A stretch of DNA of 8,429 bases from positions 1-8,429 of the forward strand of contig JAKAJW010000212.1 of assembly GCA_021813645.1 (NCBI GenBank), read 5' to 3'. The notes below the pieces were generated by a model, which saw nothing but the letters and a program-made list of their open reading frames with translations, had not been told where the DNA came from and ran no database searches. This DNA is from Pseudomonadota bacterium (GTDB lineage: Bacteria > Pseudomonadota > Alphaproteobacteria > Rhodobacterales > Rhodobacteraceae). Position 1 is the stretch's first letter. Every line of letters starts with the position of its first letter. A program made the translations under genes and the position numbers. Below are positions 1 through 7,836 of this stretch, piece by piece.

Positions 1-1128
1 GCCGGCTTTCCCACCGGCAAGGTTAACAGCCCGCAGCGGGTGCAGGATGCCGCCGACCGGCTGCGCCGCACCGGCGCCTTCACCTCGGTCGCGCTGACCG
101 AGGCCGACACGCTCGGCCCCGACAACACGCTGGCCTATAGCGTGGCGGTGGTCGATCAGAAGAAGCGCCGGCTGGGCTTCGGGGCGGAACTCTCCAGCTC
201 GGCCGGCGCCAATCTCTCGGCCTTCTGGCTGCATCGTAACCTGTTCGGCGGCGCCGAGCAGTTCCGCCTCTCGGGCGAGGTCGACGGACTCGCCGGGCAG
301 ACCGGCGGGCGCAGCTACAAGCTGACGGCGCGGCTCGACCGGCCGGCGACCTTCAGCGCCAACAGCGCGCTCTATCTGCTGGGCACGATCGAGCGGCAGA
401 ACCTGACCGATTACAGCGCCAATGTGCTGAGCTTCAGCACCGGCCTGACCCGCCGGGTGAACAACCGCACTAGCTTCAGTTACGGCATCGGCTACGACAG
501 CGAGCGCGTCACCGATGCCGCCGGCACCACCTCGTACCGCGACCTCACCCTGCCGCTGACCGGGCTCTACGATTCGCGCAACGACAAGTTGGACGCGCGC
601 CGCGGCCTCTACCTCGATCTCGGGCTGATGCCCTTCCTGGGCTTCGGCGGCACCGGCACCGGGGCCAAGCTGACCTTCGACGCCCGCGATTACGTCGCGC
701 TCTCCCCCAGCATCGTGCTCGCCGGCCGGCTGCAGGGCGGCTCGATCCTTGGCGCGGCGCTGGCGGCGACCCCGCGCAACTACCTGTTCTATTCCGGCGG
801 CGGCGGCACGGTGCGCGGCCAGCCCTATCAGTCGCTCGGCGTCTACGCGCTCGGCAATGGCGTGCGCAGCGGCGGGCGCAGCTTCCTCGGCCTGTCGGGC
901 GAGTTGCGCGCCCGGCTGAACCAGAGCTTCGGCCTGGTCGCCTTCTACGATGCCGGTTTCGTCGGCGCCGGCAGCTTCGGCGCCCAGGGCGCCTGGCAGG
1001 CGGGCGCCGGGCTCGGCCTGCGCTATTTCACCGGGATCGGCCCGATCCGGCTCGACGCGGCGCTGCCGGTCGGCGGCGGCACCGGCAAGGGCCTGCAGCT
1101 TTATATCGGCATCGGGCAGGCCTTCTGA
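1..1128 (+). CDS. tamA: TamA, outer-membrane Omp85-family translocation/assembly barrel (5' end missing)
   Basis: The reading frame is open from base 1 to the TGA at 1126-1128, giving the last 375 codons; the true start lies upstream of the window. The fragment begins in the last POTRA domain (about residues 1-55, with the helix and turn containing RLRRTGAF) and continues into a beta-barrel of alternating hydrophobic and aromatic strands to the C-terminus. Family landmarks are D191-S-R-N-D195 followed by the RRG turn, a glycine-rich loop leading to V271-R-G (the Omp85 loop-6 VRG motif, here followed by Gln rather than the commoner aromatic), and a C-terminal Phe typical of the barrel insertion signal. 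TamA is an outer-membrane protein that works with inner-membrane-linked TamB. BamA is the main alternative for such a barrel, but direct overlap with tamB decides for TamA. The number of POTRA domains and the signal peptide cannot be seen. Confidence 0.93.
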   Translation, partial: AGFPTGKVNSPQRVQDAADRLRRTGAFTSVALTEADTLGPDNTLAYSVAVVDQKKRRLGFGAELSSSAGANLSAFWLHRNLFGGAEQFRLSGEVDGLAGQTGGRSYKLTARLDRPATFSANSALYLLGTIERQNLTDYSANVLSFSTGLTRRVNNRTSFSYGIGYDSERVTDAAGTTSYRDLTLPLTGLYDSRNDKLDARRGLYLDLGLMPFLGFGGTGTGAKLTFDARDYVALSPSIVLAGRLQGGSILGAALAATPRNYLFYSGGGGTVRGQPYQSLGVYALGNGVRSGGRSFLGLSGELRARLNQSFGLVAFYDAGFVGAGSFGAQGAWQAGAGLGLRYFTGIGPIRLDAALPVGGGTGKGLQLYIGIGQAF

Positions 1129-4100
1129 TGCGCTGGCTGCTTGCCCTGATCCTGCTTCTGCTGCCCAGCCTGGCATCGGCCCAGGACAAGGGCTTCGTCG
1201 CCTCCACCCTGGAACAGAGCCTGTCGGGCCCCGGCCGGACGGTGACGATCACCGGCTTCACCGGCGCGCTTTCCTCGCAGGCCAAGCTGGCCGAGTTGAC
1301 GGTGGCCGACGCCCGGGGCGTCTGGCTGACGCTGAAGGGGGTCACGCTGGACTGGTCGCGCGCCGCCCTGCTCAGCGGACGGGTCGAGGTGAACGAGCTC
1401 TCCGCCGAGACGATCCAGATCGCCCGGCTGCCGCAGAGTCCGCCGACCCAGGCGCCGGCCGCTGCCGCGCCGGGCTTCAGCCTGCCGGAGCTGCCGGTCT
1501 CCATCCAGATCGGCAAGATCGCCGCCCAGCGGGTGGAACTCGGCGCCCCGGTGCTGGGCCAGGCGGCGGTGCTGACGGTGGCGGGCAAGTTGTCGCTCGC
1601 CGGCGGCCAGGGGGCGGCGGATCTCGAGATCCGCCGGATCGACGGGCCGCAGGGCAGTTTCACCCTGGCCGCCGGCTACGACAACGAGAGCCGGGTGCTG
1701 TCACTGAAGCTCGCGGCGCAGGAGGCGGCGGGGGGGCTGATCGCCGGCCTGATCGGCCTGCCCGGCGCGCCGGCCCTGGCGCTGTCGGCCGCGGGGACCG
1801 GCCCGATCGACAGCTACAAGGCGCAGATCGGCCTGGCCACCGACGGCCAGCCCCGGCTGACCGGCACGGTGGCGCTGTCGACCCTGTCGCAGCCGAACGC
1901 GCCGGCCACACGGACCTTCACCGCCGATCTCGCCGGCGACATCGCGCCGCTGTTCGCGCCTGAGTACCGCAGTTTCTTCGGGCCGCATGTGCAACTCGCC
2001 CTGGCCGGCAGCCAGGCCCCCGACGGCACGCTGACGCTGTCCGCCCTGAAGCTGGCGGCGCGGGCGATCACGCTCGGCGGCCGGCTGACTATCGGCCCCG
2101 ACGGCTTGCCGCGGCTGATCGACCTGAGCGGCCGGATCGCCAGCCGCGACGGCAGGCCGGTGCTGCTGCCGCTGGCCGGGCCGCGCACCGAAATCGCCGG
2201 CGCCGATCTGGCGCTCGCGTTCGACGCGGCGCGGGGCAGCGGCTGGTCCGGCCGGATCGCGCTGCGCGGGCTGAATCGCGCGGGCTTCGCCGCATCGGAT
2301 CTGACGCTTGCCGGGGACGGCAGCATCGACATCGCCCAGACCGCGGTGACCGGCCGGCTGCAGATCGGCGCCCAGGGCCTCGCCGCCGCCGACGCCGCCC
2401 TGGCCCGCGCGATCGGCACCGGGCTCGACGGGCAGATCCACTTCGCCTGGCGGAAGGGCGCGCCGCTCGAACTGCCGCAGCTGGCGCTGTCCGGCCAGGG
2501 CTACGGCCTGACGGCCCAGGGCACGGTCGACGGGCTGAGCGCGGCCTTCACCGTGAAAGGCTCTGCGCAGGCCAAAATCGACGATCTGGCGCGGTTCTCC
2601 GATCTGGCCGGGCGGCCCCTGACCGGCCGCGGCAGCCTCGATCTGACCGGCACAGCCGCGCTGTTGGCCGGCAGTTTCGACCTCGACGCGCGGCTCAGCG
2701 GCGAGGGGCTCGGCCTCGGCCAGCCGCAGCTCGACGCGCTTTTGCGGGGGGCGAGCCGGGTCAGCTTGTCGGCCAAGCGCGACGCCGCCGGCACCACGCT
2801 GCGCCGCCTGACGGTGCAGGCCGCGACGCTGTCGGCCGAGGCCTCGGGCACCGTCGCCCCCGATGCCGCAGACCTCAGCGCCAAGCTCGATTTCACCGAC
2901 CTTTCGGCACTCGGCCGCGGCTATGGCGGCGCGCTCGCCGCCCAGGTCGGCTACAAGGCGGCGCAGGGCCTCGGCCGGCTGAGCCTGACCGGCCGGGCCA
3001 ACAACCTCGCCCTCGGCCAGCCGGAGGCCGACAAGCTCCTGCGCGGCACCACCACGCTCAGCCTGGACGCGACCCGCAGCGATGGGCGGATCCGGGTGGA
3101 CGACCTCACGCTGACCAATCCCCAGCTCAGCGCCAAGGCCCAGGCCAAGCTGGAGGGCGCCAGCCGCACCCTTATGCTGACCGCGCGGCTGGCCGATCTT
3201 GCCCTGCTCGCGCCGGGCTTCCCGGGCCCGCTCAGCCTCGACGGCTCCGTGGCCGACCAGGGCCAGGGCTATCGGATCGACCTCGCCGCCCAGGGTCCGG
3301 CCGCGCTGAACGCCACGGTGAAGGGCACCCTGGCCGCCGATTTCGCCAGCGCCGACCTGACCGCAAGCGGCGGCATCGAGGGCGGGGTGGTCAACGGCCT
3401 GATCGCGCCGCGCTCGATCCGCGGCCCGGTGCGCTTCGACCTGCGGCTGAACGGCCCGCTGCGGCCGGCCGCGCTGGCCGGCACGGTCGCGCTTGGCCCG
3501 GCCCGGCTCGCGGCGCCGGCGATCGGGCTGGCCGCCGATCCGCTGACCGCCACCGCGCGGCTTGGCGGCGGGCGCGCCGTCCTCTCCGCCAAGGCGACGG
3601 TCGGCGGCGGAACGGTGACGCTGGAGGGGCCGGTCGATCTGTCCGCGCCCTATGGCGCCAATCTGGCGGCCCGGCTTTCGGACGTTTTGTTCAAGAACCC
3701 CGAGCTGTTTTCCACCCGGGTCAGCGGCGACCTGACCCTGGCCGGCCCGCTGACCGGCGGCGCCCGGATCGCCGGCCTGCTTCGTCTCGGCCAGACCGAG
3801 ATCCGGGTGCCCTCGACCGGGTTCGGCGGCAGCGGGGCGATCCCCGACGGGCTGCGCTTCAGCGGCGAGACCGCGGCCGAGCGCGCCACCCGGGCCCGCG
3901 CCGGGCTGGTGAAGACCGCGTCGCAGGCCCAGGGCGGCGGCCGGCCTTTCGGGCTCGACCTGACCATCGCCGCGCCGAACCAGGTCTTTATCCGCGGCCG
4001 CGGCCTCGATGCCGAGCTCGGCGGCCAGGTGAAGCTGGCCGGCACAACCGACAACGTGATTCCCTCGGGCGGCTTCCAGCTCTTGCGCGGCCGGCTCGAC

Positions 4101-4640
4101 ATCCTGGGCAAGCGGTTCGACCTGACCCAGGCGAACCTGCAGCTCGAGGGCCAGTTCGTGCCCTATGTCCAGATCGCGGCCGCCTCGACCAACAACGGCA
4201 TCACCTCGACCATCGCGATCGAGGGCCAGGCCACCGATCCGAAGATCACCTTTTCCTCGTCGCCGCCGCTGCCGCAGGAAGAGGTGCTGTCGCAGTTGCT
4301 GTTCGGCCAGGGCCTGTCGAAGATCTCGCCGTTCCAGGCCGCCCAACTCGCCTCTGCCGTCGCCACCCTGGCCGGCAAGGGCGGCGAGGGCATCGTCGGC
4401 CGGCTGCGCAGCAATTTCGGGCTCGACAATCTCGACGTGCAGACCACCGCGAGCGGCGCCGCCGAGGTGAAGGCCGGCAAATATATCTCGCGCCGGGTCT
4501 ATTCCGAGGTTTCGGTGGGGGCGGACGGCAAGAGCTCGGTGAGCCTGAACTTCGATCTGACGAAATCGGTGACGGTGAAAGGCACCGCCGGTTCGGACGG
4601 CGCCACCGGGATCGGGCTTTACTACCAGCGCGACTACTGA
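1128..4640 (+). CDS. tamB: TamB, AsmA-like periplasm-spanning partner of TamA
   Basis: This 1170-residue protein is close to the usual TamB length (E. coli about 1260). The ATG at 1128 shares its A with the tamA stop and has an AGG seven bases upstream, so translation is probably coupled. Residues 1-18 are a hydrophobic leader ending A16-S-A18, which looks cleavable rather than a plain signal anchor. The body is a long run of alternating beta-strand sequence rich in Gly, Ala and Leu, as expected for the hydrophobic-groove 'beta-taco' fold, with two clear 99-residue repeats in the middle (about 524-721). The C-terminal TamB/DUF490 domain (PF04357, roughly the last 350 residues) carries the hallmark stretch from L1048 (LPQEEVLSQLLFG, then a segment reading SPFQAAQLA) and ends in an aromatic residue. 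Known roles of the family are outer-membrane protein assembly with TamA and, redundantly with other AsmA-like proteins, phospholipid transport to the outer membrane. The 3' end overlaps the convergent neighbour by 7 bases. Confidence 0.96.
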   Translation: MRWLLALILLLLPSLASAQDKGFVASTLEQSLSGPGRTVTITGFTGALSSQAKLAELTVADARGVWLTLKGVTLDWSRAALLSGRVEVNELSAETIQIARLPQSPPTQAPAAAAPGFSLPELPVSIQIGKIAAQRVELGAPVLGQAAVLTVAGKLSLAGGQGAADLEIRRIDGPQGSFTLAAGYDNESRVLSLKLAAQEAAGGLIAGLIGLPGAPALALSAAGTGPIDSYKAQIGLATDGQPRLTGTVALSTLSQPNAPATRTFTADLAGDIAPLFAPEYRSFFGPHVQLALAGSQAPDGTLTLSALKLAARAITLGGRLTIGPDGLPRLIDLSGRIASRDGRPVLLPLAGPRTEIAGADLALAFDAARGSGWSGRIALRGLNRAGFAASDLTLAGDGSIDIAQTAVTGRLQIGAQGLAAADAALARAIGTGLDGQIHFAWRKGAPLELPQLALSGQGYGLTAQGTVDGLSAAFTVKGSAQAKIDDLARFSDLAGRPLTGRGSLDLTGTAALLAGSFDLDARLSGEGLGLGQPQLDALLRGASRVSLSAKRDAAGTTLRRLTVQAATLSAEASGTVAPDAADLSAKLDFTDLSALGRGYGGALAAQVGYKAAQGLGRLSLTGRANNLALGQPEADKLLRGTTTLSLDATRSDGRIRVDDLTLTNPQLSAKAQAKLEGASRTLMLTARLADLALLAPGFPGPLSLDGSVADQGQGYRIDLAAQGPAALNATVKGTLAADFASADLTASGGIEGGVVNGLIAPRSIRGPVRFDLRLNGPLRPAALAGTVALGPARLAAPAIGLAADPLTATARLGGGRAVLSAKATVGGGTVTLEGPVDLSAPYGANLAARLSDVLFKNPELFSTRVSGDLTLAGPLTGGARIAGLLRLGQTEIRVPSTGFGGSGAIPDGLRFSGETAAERATRARAGLVKTASQAQGGGRPFGLDLTIAAPNQVFIRGRGLDAELGGQVKLAGTTDNVIPSGGFQLLRGRLDILGKRFDLTQANLQLEGQFVPYVQIAAASTNNGITSTIAIEGQATDPKITFSSSPPLPQEEVLSQLLFGQGLSKISPFQAAQLASAVATLAGKGGEGIVGRLRSNFGLDNLDVQTTASGAAEVKAGKYISRRVYSEVSVGADGKSSVSLNFDLTKSVTVKGTAGSDGATGIGLYYQRDY
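2697..3290 (+). repeat. Two 99-residue tandem repeats inside TamB
   Basis: Residues about 524-622 and 623-721 of TamB align without a gap at a period of exactly 99 residues (297 bases). Shared positions include LxxGQP (Q532 and Q631), D-x-L-L-R-G, S-L-x-A-x-R, L-T, L-S-A-x-A and D-L-x-x-L, followed by a G-[YF]-x-G turn. The units are diverged at the DNA level, so this is an old protein-level duplication rather than a recent DNA repeat. It fits the repetitive groove architecture of AsmA-like lipid-transport proteins. Confidence 0.8.
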
Positions 4641-5467
4641 CCGCGGTGGCGTTCCAGCTCGGCGTTCAGCGCGGCGCCGAGCAGGATCACATAGGCCGAG
4701 ATGTAGAACCACATCAGCAGCGCGATCACCGCGCCGATCGAGCCGTAGACCCGGTTGTAGGACGCGAAATTGGCGATGTAGTAGGAAAACGCCACCGAGG
4801 CCGCGGCCCAGAGCGTCACCGCCAGGATCAGCCCGGGCGAAATCCAGGCCGAGCGGAAATCGGTGCGGTTCGGCCCGTAGCGATAGGCGAGGCCGACGCC
4901 GAACAGCACCACCGCCAGCCCGATCGCCCATTTCGCCAGCCCGACCGCCAGCGCCGAGAACGGGCCGAGCGGCACCACCGCCAGCAGGATCGGCACGAAG
5001 ATCCCCGCCGCCAGCGCCACAAGCGCCACGCCGACCAGGATCAGCGTCAGCAGCACCGAGGCCAGGATATGCCGGACATTGCCGCGGTCGTCGCCGCGAT
5101 GGGTGGCGTTCACCCCTTCGATCAGCGCCGCCACCCCGGCCCGCGCCGACCACAGCGCGGCCAACGTCGATACCGCCGAGGCCCAGCCGAGGGTCGAGAC
5201 ATTGGCCGCCACCAGCGCCTGCACCTGGCCGAGCACCACCTCATAGGCCTCCGTCGGCAGGAAATCGGCCAGCAGTTGCACTTGGGTCAGCACCTGATGC
5301 GGGTCGGCGAAATAGCCGAATAGCGCGATCACCGCGGCCACGCCGGGAAACAGCGCCAGCATCGAGAAGAACGCCACCCCCGCCGCGATCAGCCCCAGCC
5401 GCGCCTCGGCCACGATCGCGGCGACGCCGCGCAGGGTCCGACTGAGGGCCTTCAGGCTTGCGATCAT
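4634..5467 (-). CDS. YihY/BrkB-family (UPF0761) inner-membrane protein
   Basis: This is a 277-residue integral membrane protein with about six predicted helices, near residues 26-50, 92-112, 132-158, 175-195, 208-230 and 244-268. Family signatures of PF03631 are AAGVAFFSMLALFPG at the first helix, YRYGPNR at 195-201 before helix 5, and YGSIGAVIALLMWFY at 241-255 in the last helix. The frame stays open 55 codons upstream, but that stretch is Arg/Pro/Ser-rich and antisense-like, it overlaps the upstream glycosyltransferase gene, and a GGAG lies six bases before the ATG at 5467, so that start is chosen. The family was once misnamed ribonuclease BN; it is not an RNase. Its function is poorly defined, although E. 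coli YhjD, a member, is linked genetically to export of lipid A precursors. It lies 28 bases after the GT4 gene and is probably the last gene of that operon. Its TAG falls inside tamB. Confidence 0.9.
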   Translation of the reverse strand: MIASLKALSRTLRGVAAIVAEARLGLIAAGVAFFSMLALFPGVAAVIALFGYFADPHQVLTQVQLLADFLPTEAYEVVLGQVQALVAANVSTLGWASAVSTLAALWSARAGVAALIEGVNATHRGDDRGNVRHILASVLLTLILVGVALVALAAGIFVPILLAVVPLGPFSALAVGLAKWAIGLAVVLFGVGLAYRYGPNRTDFRSAWISPGLILAVTLWAAASVAFSYYIANFASYNRVYGSIGAVIALLMWFYISAYVILLGAALNAELERHRGQ

Positions 5468-5473
5468 GCTGCG

Positions 5474-5477
5474 CTCC
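5474..5477 (-). promoter_or_regulatory. Ribosome binding site deciding the YihY-family start
   Basis: On the minus strand GGAG is followed by a six-base spacer (CGCAGC) and the ATG at 5467-5465. It lies in the 28-base gap after the glycosyltransferase stop, and no comparable site supports the longer 332-codon frame. Confidence 0.7.
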
Positions 5478-5495
5478 GGCGGGGTCTTTCCTTCC

Positions 5496-6749
5496 CTAAC
5501 CGGCGGCGGGCGCGATGGCCAGCTTGCGCGGCAGCAGGCTGTTGATCTTTTCCAGATGCACCGCCAGCGCGCGGGTGTTGAAATCGTAGGTCTCGACCAT
5601 GTGTCGGCGCGCGGCCTGGCCGAGCGCGGCATAGTCCTGCGGCCGCTCCAGCACCGCGATCACCTGCCGCGCCAGCGCCGCCGGGTCGAGGAAATCGACC
5701 AGCAGCCCGGTTTCGCCCGCCCGCACCACCTCGCGCACCGGGGCGGTGTCGGAGGCGATCACCACCGCCCCCATCGCCATCGCCTCGAGCAGCGACCAGG
5801 ACAAGACGAAGGGCACCGTCAGGTAGATATGCGCCCGCGAGATCTGGATCACCCGGCGGAAGTCGTCATAGGGCACCCGGCCGAGGAAATGCACCCGGCT
5901 CCAATCCACCCGGTCGCCCAGCTCCTTCTCCATCCGGCCGCGATAGCCGCCCTCGTCGGGGCTGTCGGGGCCGTAGGAGGTGGCGTTGCCGCCGATCACC
6001 AGCGCCCGCGCCTGCGGCCGGGCGGCGAGGATCTCCGGCAGGGCGCGCATGAAGATGTGGAAGCCCCGGGTCGGCTCCATGTTGCGGGCCATGTAGGTGA
6101 AGACCTCGTCGTCCCGCCCGACCCGCCGGCGAAGCCGGCCGAGCCCGACCGTGGCGGCCGGATCCGGCCCCAGAAGATCGGTGCGGATGCCGTCGTGGCA
6201 GACATAGCTCTTGGCGCCGAATTCGGGCGGGAAGGTCGCCATCTGCCAGGCGGTGGGCGACTGGCCGAGGTCGACGTCCGGCAGGCAGAGATGGTTCACC
6301 GCGTTGCGCGCCCGGGTGATCTGGGCGATCGCCTCGCCCGGCGGAAACTCCGGATCGAAGCCGATCGAGCCACCTTCCGAAAGGAAGTAATATTCCCAGT
6401 AGCCGAGGATCGGCACGTCCTTCCAGACCTGCTTGAGGAAGGCGAGCTCGCCCCAGCCGGCATGGCCGATGATGATGTCGGGGCGGAAGCCCTGCTCGTC
6501 CAGCTTGCGGCAGGCCAGATGCGCGCCGAGCCCCGCGCCCATGCAGTCCTCGAAATAGCGCGACAGCGGATAGGCACCCTCGTCCGCCTTGTGATGCGGC
6601 TTGTAGCGCGCCACGGTGACGCCGGCGATCGGCTGCACCTTCTCGCGCTGGGTCAGGAAGACGATGCGATGCGCCTTGCGCGCCGCGAGCCAGCCCACCA
6701 GCTCGCGATACTGTCCCGGCATGTTCTGGTGCACGAATAGGATGTTCAT
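5496..6749 (-). CDS. GT4-type glycosyltransferase (group 1, PF12000 N-terminal domain)
   Basis: This is a 417-residue retaining-type GT-B glycosyltransferase, probably cytoplasmic and transferring a nucleotide sugar onto a surface polysaccharide or other glycoconjugate. The N-terminus MNILFVHQNMPGQYREL is the signature opening of the PF12000 family-4 subgroup. The acceptor-side domain runs to about residue 185 and includes the IIIGHAGWGE segment. A HDGI motif at 185-188 leads into the donor-binding domain (about 210-400), with the usual MARNMEPTRGFHIFMRALP segment from 220. The catalytic-loop region reads FVLSWSLLEAMAMG: the second Glu of the classic E-x7-E motif is E322, but the first position is F314, which I recall as normal for this subgroup. 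The start has only a weak G-rich ribosome binding site (GGCGGGG, 6-base spacer). It is preceded 61 bases upstream by a GT2 gene and followed 28 bases on by the YihY-family gene, so all three are probably co-transcribed. Donor and acceptor are unknown. Confidence 0.92.
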   Translation of the reverse strand: MNILFVHQNMPGQYRELVGWLAARKAHRIVFLTQREKVQPIAGVTVARYKPHHKADEGAYPLSRYFEDCMGAGLGAHLACRKLDEQGFRPDIIIGHAGWGELAFLKQVWKDVPILGYWEYYFLSEGGSIGFDPEFPPGEAIAQITRARNAVNHLCLPDVDLGQSPTAWQMATFPPEFGAKSYVCHDGIRTDLLGPDPAATVGLGRLRRRVGRDDEVFTYMARNMEPTRGFHIFMRALPEILAARPQARALVIGGNATSYGPDSPDEGGYRGRMEKELGDRVDWSRVHFLGRVPYDDFRRVIQISRAHIYLTVPFVLSWSLLEAMAMGAVVIASDTAPVREVVRAGETGLLVDFLDPAALARQVIAVLERPQDYAALGQAARRHMVETYDFNTRALAVHLEKINSLLPRKLAIAPAAG

Positions 6750-6810
6750 CGCCCGCCCCGCCCTGCCGGACCAGCACTAGGCAAGCGGCCGCCGTATCGC
6801 AAGCCCGAGG

Positions 6811-7815
6811 CTAGAGCATTCCCAGCGCGGCGACGAGCCAAAGCCCGAAGGTCCCGAGCCGGGTCTGCCGGAACAGGCCGAGCCGGCGCAACCGGGCCGG
6901 TCGGGCATACCAGGGCGCCTGGCGTGCCGCGGCATAGGCGGCCAACAGGCTGCGGCTTTCGCGGGTCAGATATGGCTCGGCCAGCTGCAGCGCCTCGATG
7001 TTCATGTCCTGCCAGCGCCGGAGCTGGCCGAACAGGCCGTGCCCGGCGGCCCGCAGATGCGCCCGCAAGCCGCGCCGGGCGCCCACCACATTGGCGTCGT
7101 GCTGCCGGTAGAGCAGCCCCAGTTCGGCATCGCGGATCACCCGGCCGCCGGCGCCGGTCACCATCAGATAGGCCCACCAGTCATGCGCGTAGACCACCCG
7201 CACCCGCCGCGCCGCCGCCTGCAGCAGCCGCAGCGCCGCCCGGTTCATCACGATCGTATTGCCCGGGGTGATGTTCTGCACCAGCGCATTGCGGAAATCC
7301 GGCGGCCTGCCCCAGCGTTCGGCGCCTTTCACATGCTGCAGGCTCTGGTCGCAGATCAACCGCCGCCCGCAATAGATCGCCGGCATCGAGGCCGGCAGCT
7401 CGGCCAGCGTCGCCACCGCATGGGCCAGCTTGCCGGGCAGCCAGACGTCGTCTTGGTCGGAGAAGGCGACATAGGGCGCCCCCGGTTCCACGGCGGCGAG
7501 CAGATGCAGGAAGTTCGCCGCGAAGCCCCGCCGTGGCCCGTCGATCAGGCGCAGCTCGCGCTCCGGATGCCGGTCTGCCCAGTCGAGCACCCGCATCGCC
7601 CCGTCGTCCTTCGAGCCGTCGTCGGAGACCACCAGACGCCAATCGGGGTGGGTCTGCCGAGCGAAACTGTCCAACTGTGCCTCGATGAAACGCGCCCCGT
7701 TGTAGAGGGCGAGCAGGATGGTCACCTCCCCCGCCGGGCGGGTCGGTCGCATCGTCATCAACCCGGCGGCAGCGGCTGCCAGCCAGGGCATATCGTCCTG
7801 TGCCTGGTACGTCAT
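6811..7815 (-). CDS. GT2-family glycosyltransferase, rhamnosyltransferase-like
   Basis: This is a 334-residue GT-A inverting glycosyltransferase. The core starts near residue 30 with VTILLALYNGARFIEAQLDS, followed by SDDGS (64-68) for nucleotide binding, SDQDDVW (119-125) carrying the metal-binding acidic motif, NITPGNT (181-187), HDWW (211-214) and YRQHDANVVGA (236-246). This set matches the RfbF/RfbN-like branch that often carries rhamnosyltransferase annotations; the sugar is not proven. The last 90 residues are Arg- and Leu-rich with a hydrophobic tail, possibly membrane-associating. The start at 7815 has GGGGGA eight bases upstream. Internal Met20 and Met22 would give a more standard N-terminus but lack a ribosome binding site. 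It is the first gene of the minus-strand operon and its promoter should lie in 7816-8030. Confidence 0.92.
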   Translation of the reverse strand: MTYQAQDDMPWLAAAAAGLMTMRPTRPAGEVTILLALYNGARFIEAQLDSFARQTHPDWRLVVSDDGSKDDGAMRVLDWADRHPERELRLIDGPRRGFAANFLHLLAAVEPGAPYVAFSDQDDVWLPGKLAHAVATLAELPASMPAIYCGRRLICDQSLQHVKGAERWGRPPDFRNALVQNITPGNTIVMNRAALRLLQAAARRVRVVYAHDWWAYLMVTGAGGRVIRDAELGLLYRQHDANVVGARRGLRAHLRAAGHGLFGQLRRWQDMNIEALQLAEPYLTRESRSLLAAYAAARQAPWYARPARLRRLGLFRQTRLGTFGLWLVAALGML

Positions 7816-7823
7816 TCGATTAG

Positions 7824-7829
7824 TCCCCC
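7824..7829 (-). promoter_or_regulatory. Ribosome binding site of the GT2 gene
   Basis: GGGGGA on the minus strand, eight bases before the ATG at 7815-7813. It favours this start over the internal Met codons at residues 20 and 22, which are preceded by GCC/GGG codons without a purine-rich match. Confidence 0.5.
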
Positions 7830-7836
7830 AACGCCA

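Noticed and set aside
1701..5153. 1150-codon open frame on the minus strand across tamB and into the YihY-family gene
   Set aside because: Composition is Arg/Gly/Gln/Pro-rich with no recognisable domain. It is antisense to two well-supported genes and continues between unrelated genes, as expected for stop-poor shadows in GC-rich DNA.
5468..5632. 55-codon N-terminal extension of the YihY-family protein
   Set aside because: Arg/Ser/Pro-rich sequence out of frame over the end of the GT4 gene; the ATG at 5467 has a good ribosome binding site and gives the usual family length.
5466..6740. 424-codon plus-strand open frame antisense to the GT4 gene
   Set aside because: His/Arg/Gln-rich shadow; the minus frame carries clear glycosyltransferase motifs over the same bases.
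6750..6810. Possible terminator or separate promoter between the two glycosyltransferase genes
   Set aside because: Only a GCGGCCGC palindrome and a repeated CTTGC are seen, with no T-run hairpin and no promoter-like hexamers; an operon is simpler.
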